Below, one piece after another: positions 13,970 to 25,788 of a DNA stretch of 64,000 bases. The translations under genes were made by a program, and so were the position numbers. How positions within the stretch are numbered: position 1 is the first letter of the stretch; the number at the start of each line of letters is the position of its first letter. The notes under the pieces are model-generated. The model was not told where the DNA came from. It worked only from the letters and a program-made list of their open reading frames with translations, and did no database searches. This DNA is from Atrina japonica (taxonomy: Eukaryota; Mollusca; Bivalvia; Pterioida; Pinnidae): assembly GCA_030159075.1 (NCBI GenBank), contig BROG01000128.1, positions 982,501-1,046,500 on the forward strand, in the 5' to 3' direction.

Positions 13970-14745
13970 ACGTTGTTTACGAAATTGAATGTACCTTGTA
14001 ACACCGTACAAAATGCAAAATTTACATTTTTTATTAAATAAGTTTAATAGTCATTCGTATCTATTTTACAGTTCAATTATTCAAGCGTGTTGACATGTCG
14101 AGGTAAACAAATTGTAATTCTTTCGGCTATATTTATTTTGTAAGTAGCCAGTCCACCCGGAATAAATTATCTGAGATGTTTGGGGATGAAAGGTAAATAA
14201 GAGGTGTCGACTATAATAACAATTAAAAGACAAAGTATTGCTTTCGGGAATTTAATCTTTCGGTACACCAATAAAGAACATGGCACCTTTATAGATTTAA
14301 AATGTTAATACCAGGGATGTAGCTAAATTGGGGATTATCTTATCGTAAATGAACTGTTAATTCTTATACTCACATTTCGACATGCCTGGAGTAATGTGTA
14401 ACTTTGTATATATACTTTGTTGTAAAATAGTAAATCAGTAGTTATTGAAAAGTTTTTGAAGAAGACAGTTGATTCTCTATATTTGTACAGTTGTGATTAT
14501 ACTTGTACATAATAAAATATAGAAAATGTACAGCCAAGCGAGTTGAGTTAATTCCCTATACTAAGTATCCGTACAAGCCCACTATGCAGAGGTGTTAATG
14601 TGATGTAACTTTTTAATTCTAACGTAAGCGAAGTCATCGCATCCAAGCTATTCAATTACAAATTGGTTTTGCAGTACCTAGACATCAACCATCTTCTACA
14701 CAACACCGTTATATGTACATGTACATCATTTCCCTTCAAATTTAA
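13970..14745. other. AT-rich sequence 5' of Penelope-like copy, nothing recognised
   Basis: No coding or repeat structure recognised. It may be 5' non-coding sequence of the element that begins near 14746. Confidence 0.4.
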
Positions 14746-16062
14746 TCATATCGGACATGTCATCACCGGCGACGTTTCTATTGTTGAAAATGAAAACCTC
14801 AAAAATCTTATTTTAAGAGGTCCTAAATACCGCGAATCCCGTTCCTTTAATTGGCGTCAGAATTTCAGTTTAATTATGATTCCTGTCGAAGATTATGCCA
14901 GACGATGGGCCAAACATGAAGGCGTGGAACCAGACACTTTGTCTGAATGGCTAAAAGATGTACGATGGTTGATAAAATCTCGTATTCGAACTCTAAAAGG
15001 ACTATGAAAACACGTTATTCCTTTGTATTTAGTGATCCAGAAGTAGTAACTGAACTGGATATATTACATGACCAATATGCACTGGTCCCAGCAGACAACG
15101 CCTCAAATAATATAGTTTCAAGGCACATTACTATAATTAGAAGAGCTAGGTTTTAATACGAATTCTGGTAATCCTACATACTTACGTAGCTCACTTTCAA
15201 AGGACGATATCCTTCAAAATCACGTGTCCGTATTACGCTCTTTTGATGTACCTACAACCGATACTGATTTTGAGCTACCATATTTCTATTGGATACCTAA
15301 ACTTCATAAAACCCCATATAAGCAGAGGTACACAGCAGGATCCAACAAATGTTCTACCAAACCCTTATCTTTACTCCTTACCAAGATATTGACAGCCGTT
15401 AAGGAGAAACTTCAGCAATACTGTACAATTGCTTATACCTGAAGCGGTGTAAATCAGATGTGGATACTTAAAAACTATAAACAACTTTTAGAAAATTTAA
15501 AGGCACACAATTTTTCTCAAATTCACAGTATCAAAACATACGACTTCACCACTCTTTACACAACTATTCCACATAAAAAATTAAAAGAAAGACTTTTTAG
15601 CACCATAGACAACTGTTTTTTCACTAAAAGTGGTACCCGAAAATTTAAATATCTAGTGATTGGTTATCAGAATATTTATTTTGTCAAACACCACCCTGAT
15701 TCTACACATAAATACACTGATGTTGATATAAAAACCATGCTGGAATTTCTGATAGACAATATATTTGTAATGTTCGGAGATGTTGTCTTTAAACAAACTG
15801 TCGGCATTCCTGTGGGAACCAATTGTGCCCCTTTATTGACTGACCAAATATGAAGCATAAACTGCTGAATCAAAAGAAAAAAAGCTAGCGGTGTTCTTTA
15901 ATATCACATTTAAATATATCCATGACGTTTTGTCAATTAATAATCACAATTTTCATACATATGTCAATGCGATATATCCCAGCGAACTAGAAATTAAAGA
16001 TTCAACAAAATCAAGCACACACGCGTTTGATGTCAACGTTCCGCAAAATTTACGGTTGGTAA
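14746..16062 (+). pseudogene. Penelope-like reverse transcriptase, broken copy 1
   Basis: A degraded RT of the Penelope-like class. Pieces in order: an N-terminal region with A-R-R-W-A-K-H-E-G-V-E-P-D-T-L-S-E-W (about 14890-14950); L-P-Y-F-Y-W-I-P-K-L-H-K-T-P-Y (about 15275-15320); the palm motif Y-D-F-T-T-L-Y-T-T-I-P (about 15540); and V-G-I-P-V-G-T-N-C-A-P-L (about 15800-15835). The catalytic box at about 15915 reads Y-I-H-D instead of Y-I-D-D, so one catalytic aspartate is lost. Several frameshifts and stops break it. After about 16015 the sequence jumps straight to the C-terminal R-L-M-S-T-F-R-K piece, an internal deletion that removes the segment between. It is inactive. Confidence 0.9.
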
Positions 16063-16355
16063 AATAGTCTTATTTGCGATTTTTCTGTTTCACTGGGTGA
16101 AATATTTAGTTGCCTTTTCGTTGGCGGGTCTTGAGACGTCTGTACCAATTGTGACGAGGATTCGTTCCTCGCGTATTTCATTGGACTTGACTGTGGACTC
16201 ACGGCGGGTGCGACCGGTTGACATGGGATGCTTACTCCTCCGTGGCACCTGATCCCACCTCTTGGTTCCCAGAGGTCCGTGTTTGTCCATTTTTGCCGGA
16301 TTTGTATCTGTGTCCTGGACATCCTAAAAATTTATACTTTGGTATTTGAGATGTT
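16063..16355 (+). mobile_element. Penelope-like 3' untranslated tail
   Basis: The downstream tail of copy 1. It shares TGGGATGCTTACTCCTCC, CACCTCTTGGTTCC and AGAGGTCCGTGTTTGTCC with the reverse-strand tails at 10745, 13130 and 20000. Finding the same 3' tail on four copies supports it as part of the element. Confidence 0.75.
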
Positions 16356-16361
16356 TTATAT

Positions 16362-16712
16362 TTCAATTGACAAAACACCGTCGATATATCTAAATGTCTA
16401 CTGGTCAAGGACCAGTAGTCGACTGTTATATTATTTCGCCTATATACATCACGTATTTGTTATTTTTTTACATCAATCATCAGTTGTAGGTTATTTTTCT
16501 CAAACCGAAAAAAATAAATACTGTTGTGGTAGATACTAAACACGAAATAACACCATAGCCGACTACTGGTCCTGGCCGACCACTGGTCCTTGACCAGTAA
16601 TTAAATGTCATTGCTAGCTTTTTCTTCTTTTGATTCAGAAACTTCTGAATGAAGTCTGTTTCATATGAATAAAGTAACAGGTCAACCAGTAAAGGGAGTG
16701 CCGACAGTTTGC
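16362..16712 (-). mobile_element. Penelope-like RT fragment split by a MITE
   Basis: Minus-strand RT sequence around the Y-I-D-D box: the plus strand shows ACACCGTCGATATATC at about 16377. It resumes at 16610 with CATTGCTAGCTTTTTCTTC. The two parts are continuous in the paralog at 20755-20890, so the block 16399-16601 is a later insertion. Confidence 0.8.
16399..16601. mobile_element. Short MITE with self-palindromic termini, 7-8 bp target duplication
   Basis: About 203 bp. The left end reads TACTGGTCAAGGACCAGTAG and the right end, reverse complemented, reads ATTACTGGTCAAGGACCAGT. Each terminal repeat is itself a hairpin (TACTGGTC, AAG, GACCAGTA). It is flanked by TAAATGTC at 16391-16398 and 16602-16609, giving a 7-8 bp target duplication of the hAT type. 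The uninterrupted paralog near 20780 confirms the insertion. It has no coding capacity. Confidence 0.85.
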
Positions 16713-16849
16713 TGAATTAAATATACTGCGAATGATAGGAATAAATAGACCAACCCCAGTCAGATTTGGAAATTTGAGGTTTTTCTAAAAAATTTAAGCC
16801 ATGTTTACCATGTTTCTACCAGGAGATAGCTTCCGGATTTAATTTTGAA

Positions 16850-18570
16850 AATGGTATGTTGTTTGACACTGGGTTTTTAATGACGGCAATTTTCCGACAT
16901 CGACTCCACTTCGGACGTTAATTTAAAATGTTAACTGAGGGATCTTTTATGCAAAGGCCCAAAATATAGGGAACCTGTATCGTTTACATTGCGCCAAAAC
17001 TTTGAAATTATTATGGACGCATGTGAAGAGTACGCCATACGCTGGGCTAAGAAAGAAGATGTCGAACCTGATACTCTTTCGGAGTGGATTAAGTCGATCA
17101 GTAATGTTCTTAAACGAAGAATTCGACGACTTAAACATTGTGTCAACACAAAACACAATTCAATTTTTCGTGACCATGATGTTGTCAGAGAACTTTCCCA
17201 TGAAAATTTTATCATCGTTCCTGCTGAAAAAGCATCTAACAACTTCACATTTGTCTGTAGGCGATACTACTTCAGCATCCTACAAGAGGAACTTGGACTA
17301 AACAGACTTCCTGGAAATCCTACATACTCTCTAACCGATTTCTCTACCTCTGAAATATTAGATAATCATAACTCCGTTCTCGCTTCGTTTGGGATACCCA
17401 CAAGTGACACCGAGCTCGAATTGCCATATATTTATTGGATTCCGAAGATGCGCAAGAATCCCTATAAACACGTTTCATTGCGGGGTTATCTAAGTGTTCC
17501 ACCAAGCCTTTATCTAATTTGCTTACCAAACTTCTAACACATATTAAACAAGGTCTTCATAAGTACTCTATAACGGCCTACTCAAGAAGCGGAGTCAATC
17601 AGATGTGGATCCTAAATAATTCAAAGGAATTGTTGGAGCATTTAAAATCTCCAAATATCAAACATATTACAAGCATCAAGTCTTTTGATGTTTCGACCCT
17701 TTACACAACAATCCCTCGTCAAAAACTAAAAAACATATTAACATCTATTATACAAAACCCTTTTGTATACAAAAATGGAAATCGCAGATATAAATATTTG
17801 GTGTTAGGTCATGAAGAACCTTATTTTGTCAAGGAACACTCTGATTCCAATAACAAGTACACTGAAGACGATATTATCAAGATGCTGGGGTTTCTAGTAG
17901 ACAACATCTTCGTGGTTTTTGCGGGAAAAGTTTTCCAACAGATTGTCGGCATTCCAATGGGTACCAATTGTGCACCTCTCTTGGCTGACATATATATTTT
18001 TGTATTCATATGAAGCGGAATTTATACAGTCTCTGCACTCCAAAGGAAACAAACAGTTAGCATCTCGGTTCAATTTTACTTACAGGTATATCGACGATGT
18101 TCTGTCCATAAATAATTCAGAATTTCAGAATTACCTCGGCCAGATGTATCCTGTTGAGCTACTGATCAGTGAGACGACAGAGAGCAACACATCTGTTTCT
18201 TACCTAGATTTACTCCTGTCGATTGGAAAAGACGGTCAACTTCACACATCCCTCTATGACAAACGAGACGATTTCAATTTCCATATCACAAACTCCCCGT
18301 TTCTAAGTAGTAATATCTTCATCTTCTCCTGCCTATGGCGTTTTCATTTCACAACTTATACGTTATGCCAGGGCATGCTCTTCTTATGAATGTTTTATTC
18401 TGAGAGTTAAACGACTAGCCAATAAACTACTTACACAAGGCTACGTTGTTGAACGCTTGGAGTCGTCGTTTAAGAAGTTTTATGGTCGAAACGGAGATCT
18501 TGTTAAACATTATGAAGTCTCCCTCTTAGAGATATTAGATAGTATTCTGGACCACGGCCACAGACAGTGA
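16850..18570 (+). pseudogene. Penelope-like reverse transcriptase, broken copy 2 (best preserved)
   Basis: The fullest Penelope-like RT here. Segments: A-I-R-W-A-K-K-E-D-V-E-P-D-T-L-S-E-W (about 17035-17090); L-P-Y-I-Y-W-I-P-K-M (about 17420); S-F-D-V-S-T-L-Y-T-T-I-P (about 17680-17715); V-G-I-P-M-G-T-N-C-A-P-L-L-A-D (about 17945-17990); the intact catalytic box F-T-Y-R-Y-I-D-D-V-L-S at about 18075-18110; L-D-L-L-L-S and K-R-D-D-F-N-F downstream. The C-terminus closes at TGA 18568-18570. Frameshifts occur near 17500, 17995 and 18315, but few stops are present, so decay is recent. I see no GIY-YIG endonuclease motif after the RT, though it could have been lost or lie upstream. Confidence 0.9.
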
Positions 18571-19185
18571 CTCCGTTTCACCAATCATACTTTTCACCGA
18601 ACTTTACCTCATCACCAAACTTGACCTTTTTACCGAATTTGACCCGTTCATCGAACTAGAAAGGTTTCCATGGAACATTTACAACGGGTGTGGTATGCTA
18701 CCAAAGGACGCTGACTCCTTCCGGACACCTGGTCTTATCCCGTTTGGGATTCGTAATTGTTCTTCATGTTGAGACCATTTGCACATCTAATTCGTCGTGT
18801 TATAATGGACTTGAGTTTTGATTATTGATTGGTACTTCTTCAATTTTACTTCTTAAAACTTATCTATTTAGAAAATTTGTCATGTCTTTTTCTTTATCAG
18901 CATATAGTTTTTTTATTTTATAAACTTGAAATATAAGGTGGTTTCTTGCATTTTGAAAATAGAGAAAATTCCGAGATTTTATCAAAACCGGTACGGAAAT
19001 TCCTTAAGGCTTACGACAGCTTTTATGTGTCCTTAAAATTAAGGAATTTCCTTAAGGAAAATTGTACTTACGAATTTTTGTGAAATTGACTTAGGGAAAT
19101 ATTTTATACTTTAGTAAAAGAAATTACGTATGACTCTTTGTGAAACGGGCTGCTGGTCTCCAAAGGTTACAAATATATTGTAAAT
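18571..19185. other. Sequence 3' of Penelope-like copy 2
   Basis: Probably 3' sequence of the element at first. Near 19000-19060 short palindromic words GGAAATTCCTTAAGG and their complements recur, suggesting a small inverted-repeat remnant. Nothing else was recognised. Confidence 0.4.
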
Positions 19186-19470
19186 ATTATAAACATAATA
19201 CCAAAGTTATAATGCTCAAGACGATCGTTTCTGTCAATTAGACTTCATTAGCTGAGCTCCAATTTAAAATGTATATGTATTTTCTAAAGAGAAAGTGGTA
19301 TCATACAAGATCGAATAAAAAATCTAAAAGTATAGCCGAAATCCGTCTAAGAGTAACCACTGTAAAAAGAAGACTATCTTAGCTTAGAAAACTTTGGAAT
19401 TTAAATGGTGTTGGCAGTGCCAAATATTACTTTAGAATTAGATTATCAGCTGGTACCGAAATACCAGGTA
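19186..19470. mobile_element. LINE fragment related to 1665-1905, with internal inversion
   Basis: Both outer parts match the 1665-1905 region in the same orientation (AACATAATACCAAAGTTATA; TTTAAATGGTGTT; GTGCCAAATATTACTTTAG; CAGCTGGTACCG). The middle (about 19275-19365: GTGGTATCATACAAG, AGTATAGCCGAAATCCGTC, AGAGTAACCACT) matches the reverse complement of 1730-1815. One of the two copies has therefore been rearranged internally. Confidence 0.8.
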
Positions 19471-19785
19471 CTAGGTTTATGTGTTGTCTGTTAGAAATTC
19501 CAGCAATTTTTTGTATTAACTTGTATCTATGTGTTGAATCAAAGTAGTGTTGGACGAAATAAGTATTATGAAAACCAATGACTATATATTCATTTTTTCA
19601 GATACCACTTTTAGTTTAAAAAAACAGAATGCCGATGATGCCAAAAAATGTCTCTTTTACTTTTTCCATGCGAATTGCTGTGTAAAGAGTAGAAATATTG
19701 TATTTTTATTACTATGAATTTTATAAAAATTGTGTATCTTTAAATTTTCTAAAAGGTGTTTAGAATTTCTATGTAATAATATCTG

Positions 19786-19910
19786 ATTTATACCGCTTCT
19801 GGAATAAGCATCTATACAGTATTGCTGAAGTTTTCACTTTAACGGCTGGGATTATCGTGGTAAGGTTTGATGGAACATTTGCTGGACTATGCTATGTACA
19901 TCTGCTTATC
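19786..19910 (-). mobile_element. Penelope-like RT fragment
   Basis: Minus-strand counterpart of 15360-15450: ACAGTATTGCTGAAGTTT and TTAACGGCTG are shared in reverse complement with copy 1. It is an isolated fragment. Confidence 0.7.
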
Positions 19911-19979
19911 GATGGTCAAATCTTCATTTTGCACTTGGTGACAACCATGTTACATGCATAATGCCTTTTCTGTATTATT

Positions 19980-20925
19980 TGTATTTCTGGAATATATAAA
20001 ACATCTCAGATACCAAAGTATAAATCTATAGGATGTCCTGGGCGCAGATGCAAATCCGACAAAATGGACAAACACGGACCTCTGGAAACCAAGAGGTGAG
20101 ATCAGGTGCAATGGAGGAGTAAGCATCCCTTGTCGACCGGTCACAGATACAAATCCGGCAAAATGGACAAACACCGACCTCTGGAAACCAAGAGGTGGGA
20201 TCAGATGCCATGGAGGAGTAAGCATCCCTTGTCGACCGGTCAACCCGCCGTGAGTCCACAGCCAAGTCCAAATGAAATACGTGAGGAACGAATCCTCCTC
20301 TTTGGTACAGACGTCTCAACAACAGCCAACGAAAAGGCAACTCAACATTTCACCCAGTGAAAGAGTAATCCAAACAAGACTATTATACCAACCGTAAAAT
20401 TTGCAGGATGTTGACATCAAACGTGGTTTTCGATATCCCTGTGTCAATAATTTGTCAGTGAGTAGTTTACATCTGTATATGAAATGTTCATATGTTGAAC
20501 ACGCCCTGGCATATCGGATCATTTGCAAAATATAAACTCCACATGCGGGTGATAGTGGGATATTTCTACTTAAATGTGGAAAATAATGGGAAAGCCAAAA
20601 TTGTCGCGTTTGTCGTATAGCTTAGTTGCCAATTTCCTGTCTGTGTGTATAGTAAGAAAAATGTCTTAGTATGGAGCATGTGTGCTTGATTGTATCTTTA
20701 ATTTCTAGTTCGCTGGGATATATCACATTGACATATGTATGAAAATTGTCATTATCAATTGACAAAACATCGTCGATATATCTAAATGTGAAATTAAAGG
20801 GCACTACTAGCTTTTTCTTCTTTTGATTCACCTGTTTCTGAACGAAGTCTGCTTTGTATGAATAAAGGAACAGGTCAGCAAATAAAGGGGCACAATTGGT
20901 TCTCATAGGAATGTATGGCATCAAT
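19980..20925 (-). pseudogene. Penelope-like element, RT C-terminal half and 3' tail
   Basis: The minus-strand reading has R-T-N-C-A-P-L-F-A-D-L-F-L-Y-S-Y (about 20850-20910), then the intact catalytic box F-R-Y-I-D-D-V-L-S-I (about 20755-20785), then the C-terminal L-I-R-Y-A-R-A-C-S region broken by a frameshift or deletion (about 20410-20525), then the 3' tail to about 19980. It lacks the N-terminal half. Stops and frameshifts make it inactive. Confidence 0.85.
20047..20245. repeat. About 100-bp direct duplication in Penelope-like 3' tail
   Basis: Two adjacent copies of a block containing AAATGGACAAACAC, CTCTGGAAACCAAGAGGTG and GGAGTAAGCATCCCTTGTCG. The other tails in the window have one copy. 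Confidence 0.85.
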
Positions 20926-23499
20926 ATGGTAAATTATGATATTTATTCTTTTATCCAAAGGTCAGTACTTAAAACAGCAGTGAGTATAAACAAACTAGCT
21001 CAATTTATTATCTCAGTTTTTAAAATTTATAGCTTGGTGACCAATCAATTTCAACTAGAATATACAGGTAAAAGTATATCAGTTATTTACAATGAAACCT
21101 GTAGATTTATCTATATTTCATCAAAACAGTCAACCATTACAAATATTTAATCAGTGGAAATAAAGAAAAAAAACAACAAGATTTGGTTTTTACTTTATCA
21201 GTTTATATGTCCAATATATATTTTCTTTTCAATATGGTATAGAATATTACATCACAAAAATAGAAAATAATTCACAAATATTGTGATAAGAAATATAAAA
21301 AAAAACAATTATTGCAAATGCTTGGGAGAAAATGGGAAATGAAAGAGGTTTATTAAACAGATGTCTCCATACCCTTTGGTATAGGTTAATTACCTGATTG
21401 CCAAGTATATTTCATTTGCATAAGGTAGAAATAAAAATTGCATCTTGACTGTTCTTGCAAAAAATTATAATATAAGTAAGCAAGAACAAACTGTAGATTA
21501 CACAAAAAGGCAATACTGAGCATGTACAATTTAAATTTCTTTATTTTGTATAATTTCAAGTTTGTATGTCATAAGATAACTTTTATCACTTACATATCAC
21601 AGAACACATTGAATAATTTCAGTGTCTTGCTGGTAGTATAAAATCATGAAAGGTATTTGACAAATGTTTCACAATAAAAATTTTCTTCATTGTTGATTTT
21701 CTGTAATTTAACATTTTTGAGTTACAGTAGGATTTATTCTACCTGAAATTGAAATCAGACTAACACATAAAAAAGATTAAAGTAAAAGGGCAAGTAAGTA
21801 ATGCTTTTATATCACAATCGTTAATGTGTCATGATTGAAAAAAACGAAATCCTAAAAAAATTCCGAAAATAAACTGTAAATATAAATTTTTAATATACCC
21901 CAGAGTAAATCTTTTTGTGGTGAATTCTGATGACAAGAAATATATCACATCCTAAATTTGCATATATTATGCAAATTATGCAAAAATTAAGTTTTCAGTT
22001 GTGCATTGCACTGATACAATACTGATACATCCTCTCTCCCTTTGGCAAGGTATTGTTAACTCACTGACCCCTGAAAAACATTGAACTCTTCTATAAATCA
22101 ATGACAGATCAGTCCAAATGTGTCTTTAGGGGTAAATGGGTTTAATCAAAATGAAAGAACTAGAAGATGTTGACTAAAGAAACAATTAAAGAGTGAAAGG
22201 AAATGTCCATCTCCATGAAACAAAAATAAGTGTCTAAGTACAAACAGAATTTATGGGATGTTTAAAAATCTGATAAATGAAAATCAAAAACAGGAGCAAC
22301 CAACACCATCTAACCATAGATAGGTATAGTTTAAATAAACTATTTTAAACCTGACTCTATCCCTAATACTAACTCTTCATATCAGTTATATAGCGAAACA
22401 CTGATCATATAAATACATGTATTTTATATACATTACTTCAATGCTGGTATCTTTTTTTCTGATTAAAGACATTGGAAAATATTTTTCAATCAACGATATC
22501 ATGTAATTTTAAAGACAAAAAAAATGTCAATTCTGATAAATATATTACAATCATTCCATACACCATTTAATCTGTCTGTAAGTTTATACATTAATGGCTA
22601 CAAAACAATTACAAAACTTCACAAGAATTTTATACACATAAGTAAATAGATTTATAATATATAGTTGTACATTAAATTACAGCACCAAGGACAAAATGAG
22701 CCTGATATTTACAGGATTCTTAAACATGAAAGTGATTATGTAATTAAACAAAGTTTGGAAACATGATTATAAGAATAGAAATAAACATACTGGGAAAGGT
22801 GTAAATATGAGATGAATTACAAAACAAATTGTAAATGTCAGATTAGATCGCATCTTCCTTTCTTTGTATTTCATATCACCAGGTGGAGGGATCCCCAACC
22901 AAAAAAAAAAAACAGTTGTCAAGTCATGCTATGTTACAACATTAAAATCACACACTTTTAATAAAGTTCACTTCTGATTTCTTCAAATGTAGAAGTAACA
23001 AATATGAGAAGTGCACAGAACTGATTAGTGGGGAAAAGGTAACATAACATAAATAAAATCCATCTGAAGCCAATTTCAACATAAATTCTTTTCTAGATTG
23101 GATAAAAATATATTTTTCTTTCATATTCCACTTGTATTCAAAAGATGAATTTTGTTTTTTGCCTTTTTGAAGATGAGGAGATGGAGACTTTACAAGACAC
23201 TAACACAGGTCAAGGAATCGCAAAAGTTGCCATACATTGAAAAAACGCAACCTTTAAACAAACACCGATACATCAAATGAAGAACTCTTCCAGAATCTTC
23301 AATTTTCATCTAATCACAATATGTGCAACAAAATATTTAAATGAATAAAACATTGTGATAAAAGAGAACAAAACATTCCATAATCTTGTAATTGTGTGAG
23401 AAGTTCAATCACATTCAGTCTCAAAATACTGCATATAATCATCTTGATAATTTAAGGTTGGTTGAAAGTAATGCTCACAATCTATCTTTGAAATGAATA
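20926..23499. other. AT-rich sequence, candidate long 3' UTR of the minus-strand gene
   Basis: No repeats or coding exons recognised. It lies directly downstream of the stop codon of the minus-strand gene at 23500-23865. A minus-strand AATAAA (TTTATT at 21538-21543) could end a UTR of about 2 kb. This is inference only. Confidence 0.35.
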
Positions 23500-23865
23500 T
23501 TATTGAGCAGCTTCTGTTAGTTGGAATACATCAGGTTTATAACTAGCTTGACTTTGTGTTTGTTCTCGATCTCTATCCATTTTTACTTCCTCTTCATCTT
23601 GTCTTTCTTTATCGTATTTACTGCCATCGTGAACTAAACTCCTTCTCAAAGAATCTCTATAGGGATGAAGATGAAATACAAATGTCTCCCAGTTAACATT
23701 GTCCAATCCAATTTCTTTTATTTCTGCCATCTTTTTTTCTATATATAACACAGGATCATCGGGTCTCTCTAACATGAGGGAACTTAAAAGACCCTCAAAC
23801 ATTTGAGGGATTCTGTGACTTGCTAGATAATTTTTGGCTTGGTCCCTAGTCCCTGAAGATGCCAT
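23500..23865 (-). CDS. Small RIIa/DPY-30-like docking-domain protein (AK5 N-terminus-like)
   Basis: A 121-residue protein with one coding exon and no in-frame disruption. Residues about 8-62 (A-K-N-Y-L-A-S-H-R-I-P-Q-M-F-E-G-L-L, then L-M-L-E-R-P-D-D-P-V-L-Y-I-E) closely resemble the N-terminal segment that precedes the kinase domains of adenylate kinase 5. The R-P-x-D-P-x-x-Y-I pattern is typical of the RIIa/DPY-30 dimerisation-docking fold, which anchors proteins to helices of A-kinase-anchoring type, often in cilia and sperm tails. The rest is a charged, low-complexity tail (D-E-E-E-V-K-M-D-R-D-R-E). No kinase domain follows. AG acceptors lie just upstream of the ATG (within 23866-23880), so the start codon probably sits at the beginning of exon 2. 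Function is inferred; the domain is fairly clear. Confidence 0.85.
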   Translation of the reverse strand: MASSGTRDQAKNYLASHRIPQMFEGLLSSLMLERPDDPVLYIEKKMAEIKEIGLDNVNWETFVFHLHPYRDSLRRSLVHDGSKYDKERQDEEEVKMDRDREQTQSQASYKPDVFQLTEAAQ

Positions 23866-23880
23866 TCTGAATCTGAGGTT

Positions 23881-25259
23881 TTATCAACAAAACACTAAAA
23901 ACAAAAAAATAAATGCTAATTAAAAACTCAGTATTTCAGAGATTTCTTTTAAAATCCACTGGATTACCGGTATTATTTTATGAAAATGCTTTATTAATAT
24001 AAATATGTTTTATAAAAATTAAATGTTACAAAGATTCATAGACGGTTGATATAAATGGATGAATGTTCTTAAGTATCAACAACAAAATCATATTAGACAA
24101 AGATTATAAAATCTTAAGTTTATAAATAAGTTTCAGGGTAAATGATTTCATGGTTAAAGTAACATTTTAAATAATCAAACACTATCTTCTTTACTATTAC
24201 TTCCAGTAAAAGTAATTCTTAAGATAATAGAGATATATTCAGTCTACATATCTTTAACATATATAGATCTGACTGAAATTAAGATATAACACTAGTAAAG
24301 AGCTTCTTGTTTTGGTCTCTGCTGTTGTTCTTTGATCCATTCTACCAGAAAATATAAACTGTACAAATAAGGCTATCAGCAAGTTTAAATCTGCACTACA
24401 AGACTGATCATAATTGGCCATCTCCACACACACTTAGTTACCTTGATAATAATTCACAGCACATTTTCTATTATGACATTACAAATAAATGGCCCATCAA
24501 TCACTTGTGTGATTATGACATCACAATGGAATGATGTCTAAAAAGCACATGCACTGCCATGTGTCGGGCCCTTAGTGATAGGTCAATTGTTGATTAAGTG
24601 AGCTTTTTTGAGTAACATACAGATAACCTGCCAAGAATTGTTCACTTAAATGGAGATATCACCAGCAAGAGGCAAAATGCCACAAATTTTGACTTGTACT
24701 ATAGATGTATGTCAATGAAGTTTTTTTTCTCTTTCTTTTTTTATTTTTTCTTATACATGCCATGCCTGCTGTGACACAAAGCCTTGGTTATGTCTCTTGT
24801 AAAAGACATATGACTTTAATATATGATTGTCTCCAGCAATTAATTTGACTTTTTCCTTTTTTTGCAAGCCTTTAATTTTGGAAATATGTTTACAATAGAG
24901 GACAAAAGTCTGCATATTTAGAGGTAACTTTTTTCTAATTACTGACAGGTACAATGAACTACAAGCAGTAAAAAATTTGCCAATATCAGGAAGTGACTTA
25001 TCGACAAATGTCTGATACATGGCTCTCCATTTGCTTGTTCTATTTAATATTTGATTATGATGTCATAATCAAACAAATGTTTGAATGGCCATTTGATTGT
25101 GACATCATAATGGAAAAGTTTGCCAAAAGTTGCTGTGTAGGGCATTGGTGATAGATCAATATGTTCAAGATATAAACAAAATGTCGGATAAGTGATTTCT
25201 TCAACCTGACACTTAAACAGTCTTCATTCATGGACATTTTGAAATTTTTTCTGGTCATA
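23881..25259. other. Intron of minus-strand gene, with a diverged pair of repeats
   Basis: Blocks near 24470-24600 and 25040-25190 resemble each other (GATTATGACATCACAATGGA versus GATTGTGACATCATAATGGA; TTAGTGATAGGTCAAT versus TTGGTGATAGATCAAT). This suggests two copies of an old repeat. No coding signal was seen. Confidence 0.45.
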
Positions 25260-25788
25260 TTTTTTTTCCAGAACTGCTTTTGTTCTAAATACTATATGTC
25301 ACAATTAAACTATGATGTCATTTTGCAGGAAAAGTGTTTCCCATTTTAGATATGTTCGCAAAATCGATTTTTTTTTTGTAGGGGAAATAACTCCTGTAAG
25401 AGTCTACATGACAATTTTATTCCTGTTGACTTTTTGGTAGATCTTTGCATACTGAACATTTTTTGCTTCTTTCTCTTTCTCTCTATCTATAATACTTTTC
25501 AAGATAATAGGACAAAACTGTCAAAAATATGAGAAATCTGCTAAAAGGAGAAATAACTCACAAAAGGGGAGACCTAACAATTTGGTCCTAATGATTTTAT
25601 TTGAAGATCTTTGCATGCTGAACATTTTTTTTCTTCTTTTCTTTACTTTTACTCTACTTCTCATGCGGACGCTGTCTGCAAAATTGGATGAAATTGGCCC
25701 AATGCTTTTAATGAAATGTTTGCGGATGATGGACAACAGACAAGAGGCCATGACAATAGCTCACTTGGCCCTTCAGGCCATTTGAGCT
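25260..25788 (-). mobile_element. Hairpin-headed repeat element with tandem internal units
   Basis: On the minus strand it opens with the hairpin AGCTCAAATGGCC, TGA, AGGGCCAAGTGAGCT (25758-25788), then ATTGTCATGG and GTCTGTTGTCC. Its body contains units with GATCTTTGCATGCTGAACAT and TTTTCTTTACTTTTACTCTA, the reverse-strand relatives of the 166-bp units at 45896-47050. Architecture fits a non-autonomous Helitron/Helentron-associated element; this is inference. Confidence 0.6.

Noticed and set aside
16050..16539. Open frames on both strands through 16050-16539, and similar ones at 19950-20360.
   Set aside because: They lie in the Penelope-like 3' untranslated tail and flanking DNA, and their residues mirror the repeated tail, not a protein.
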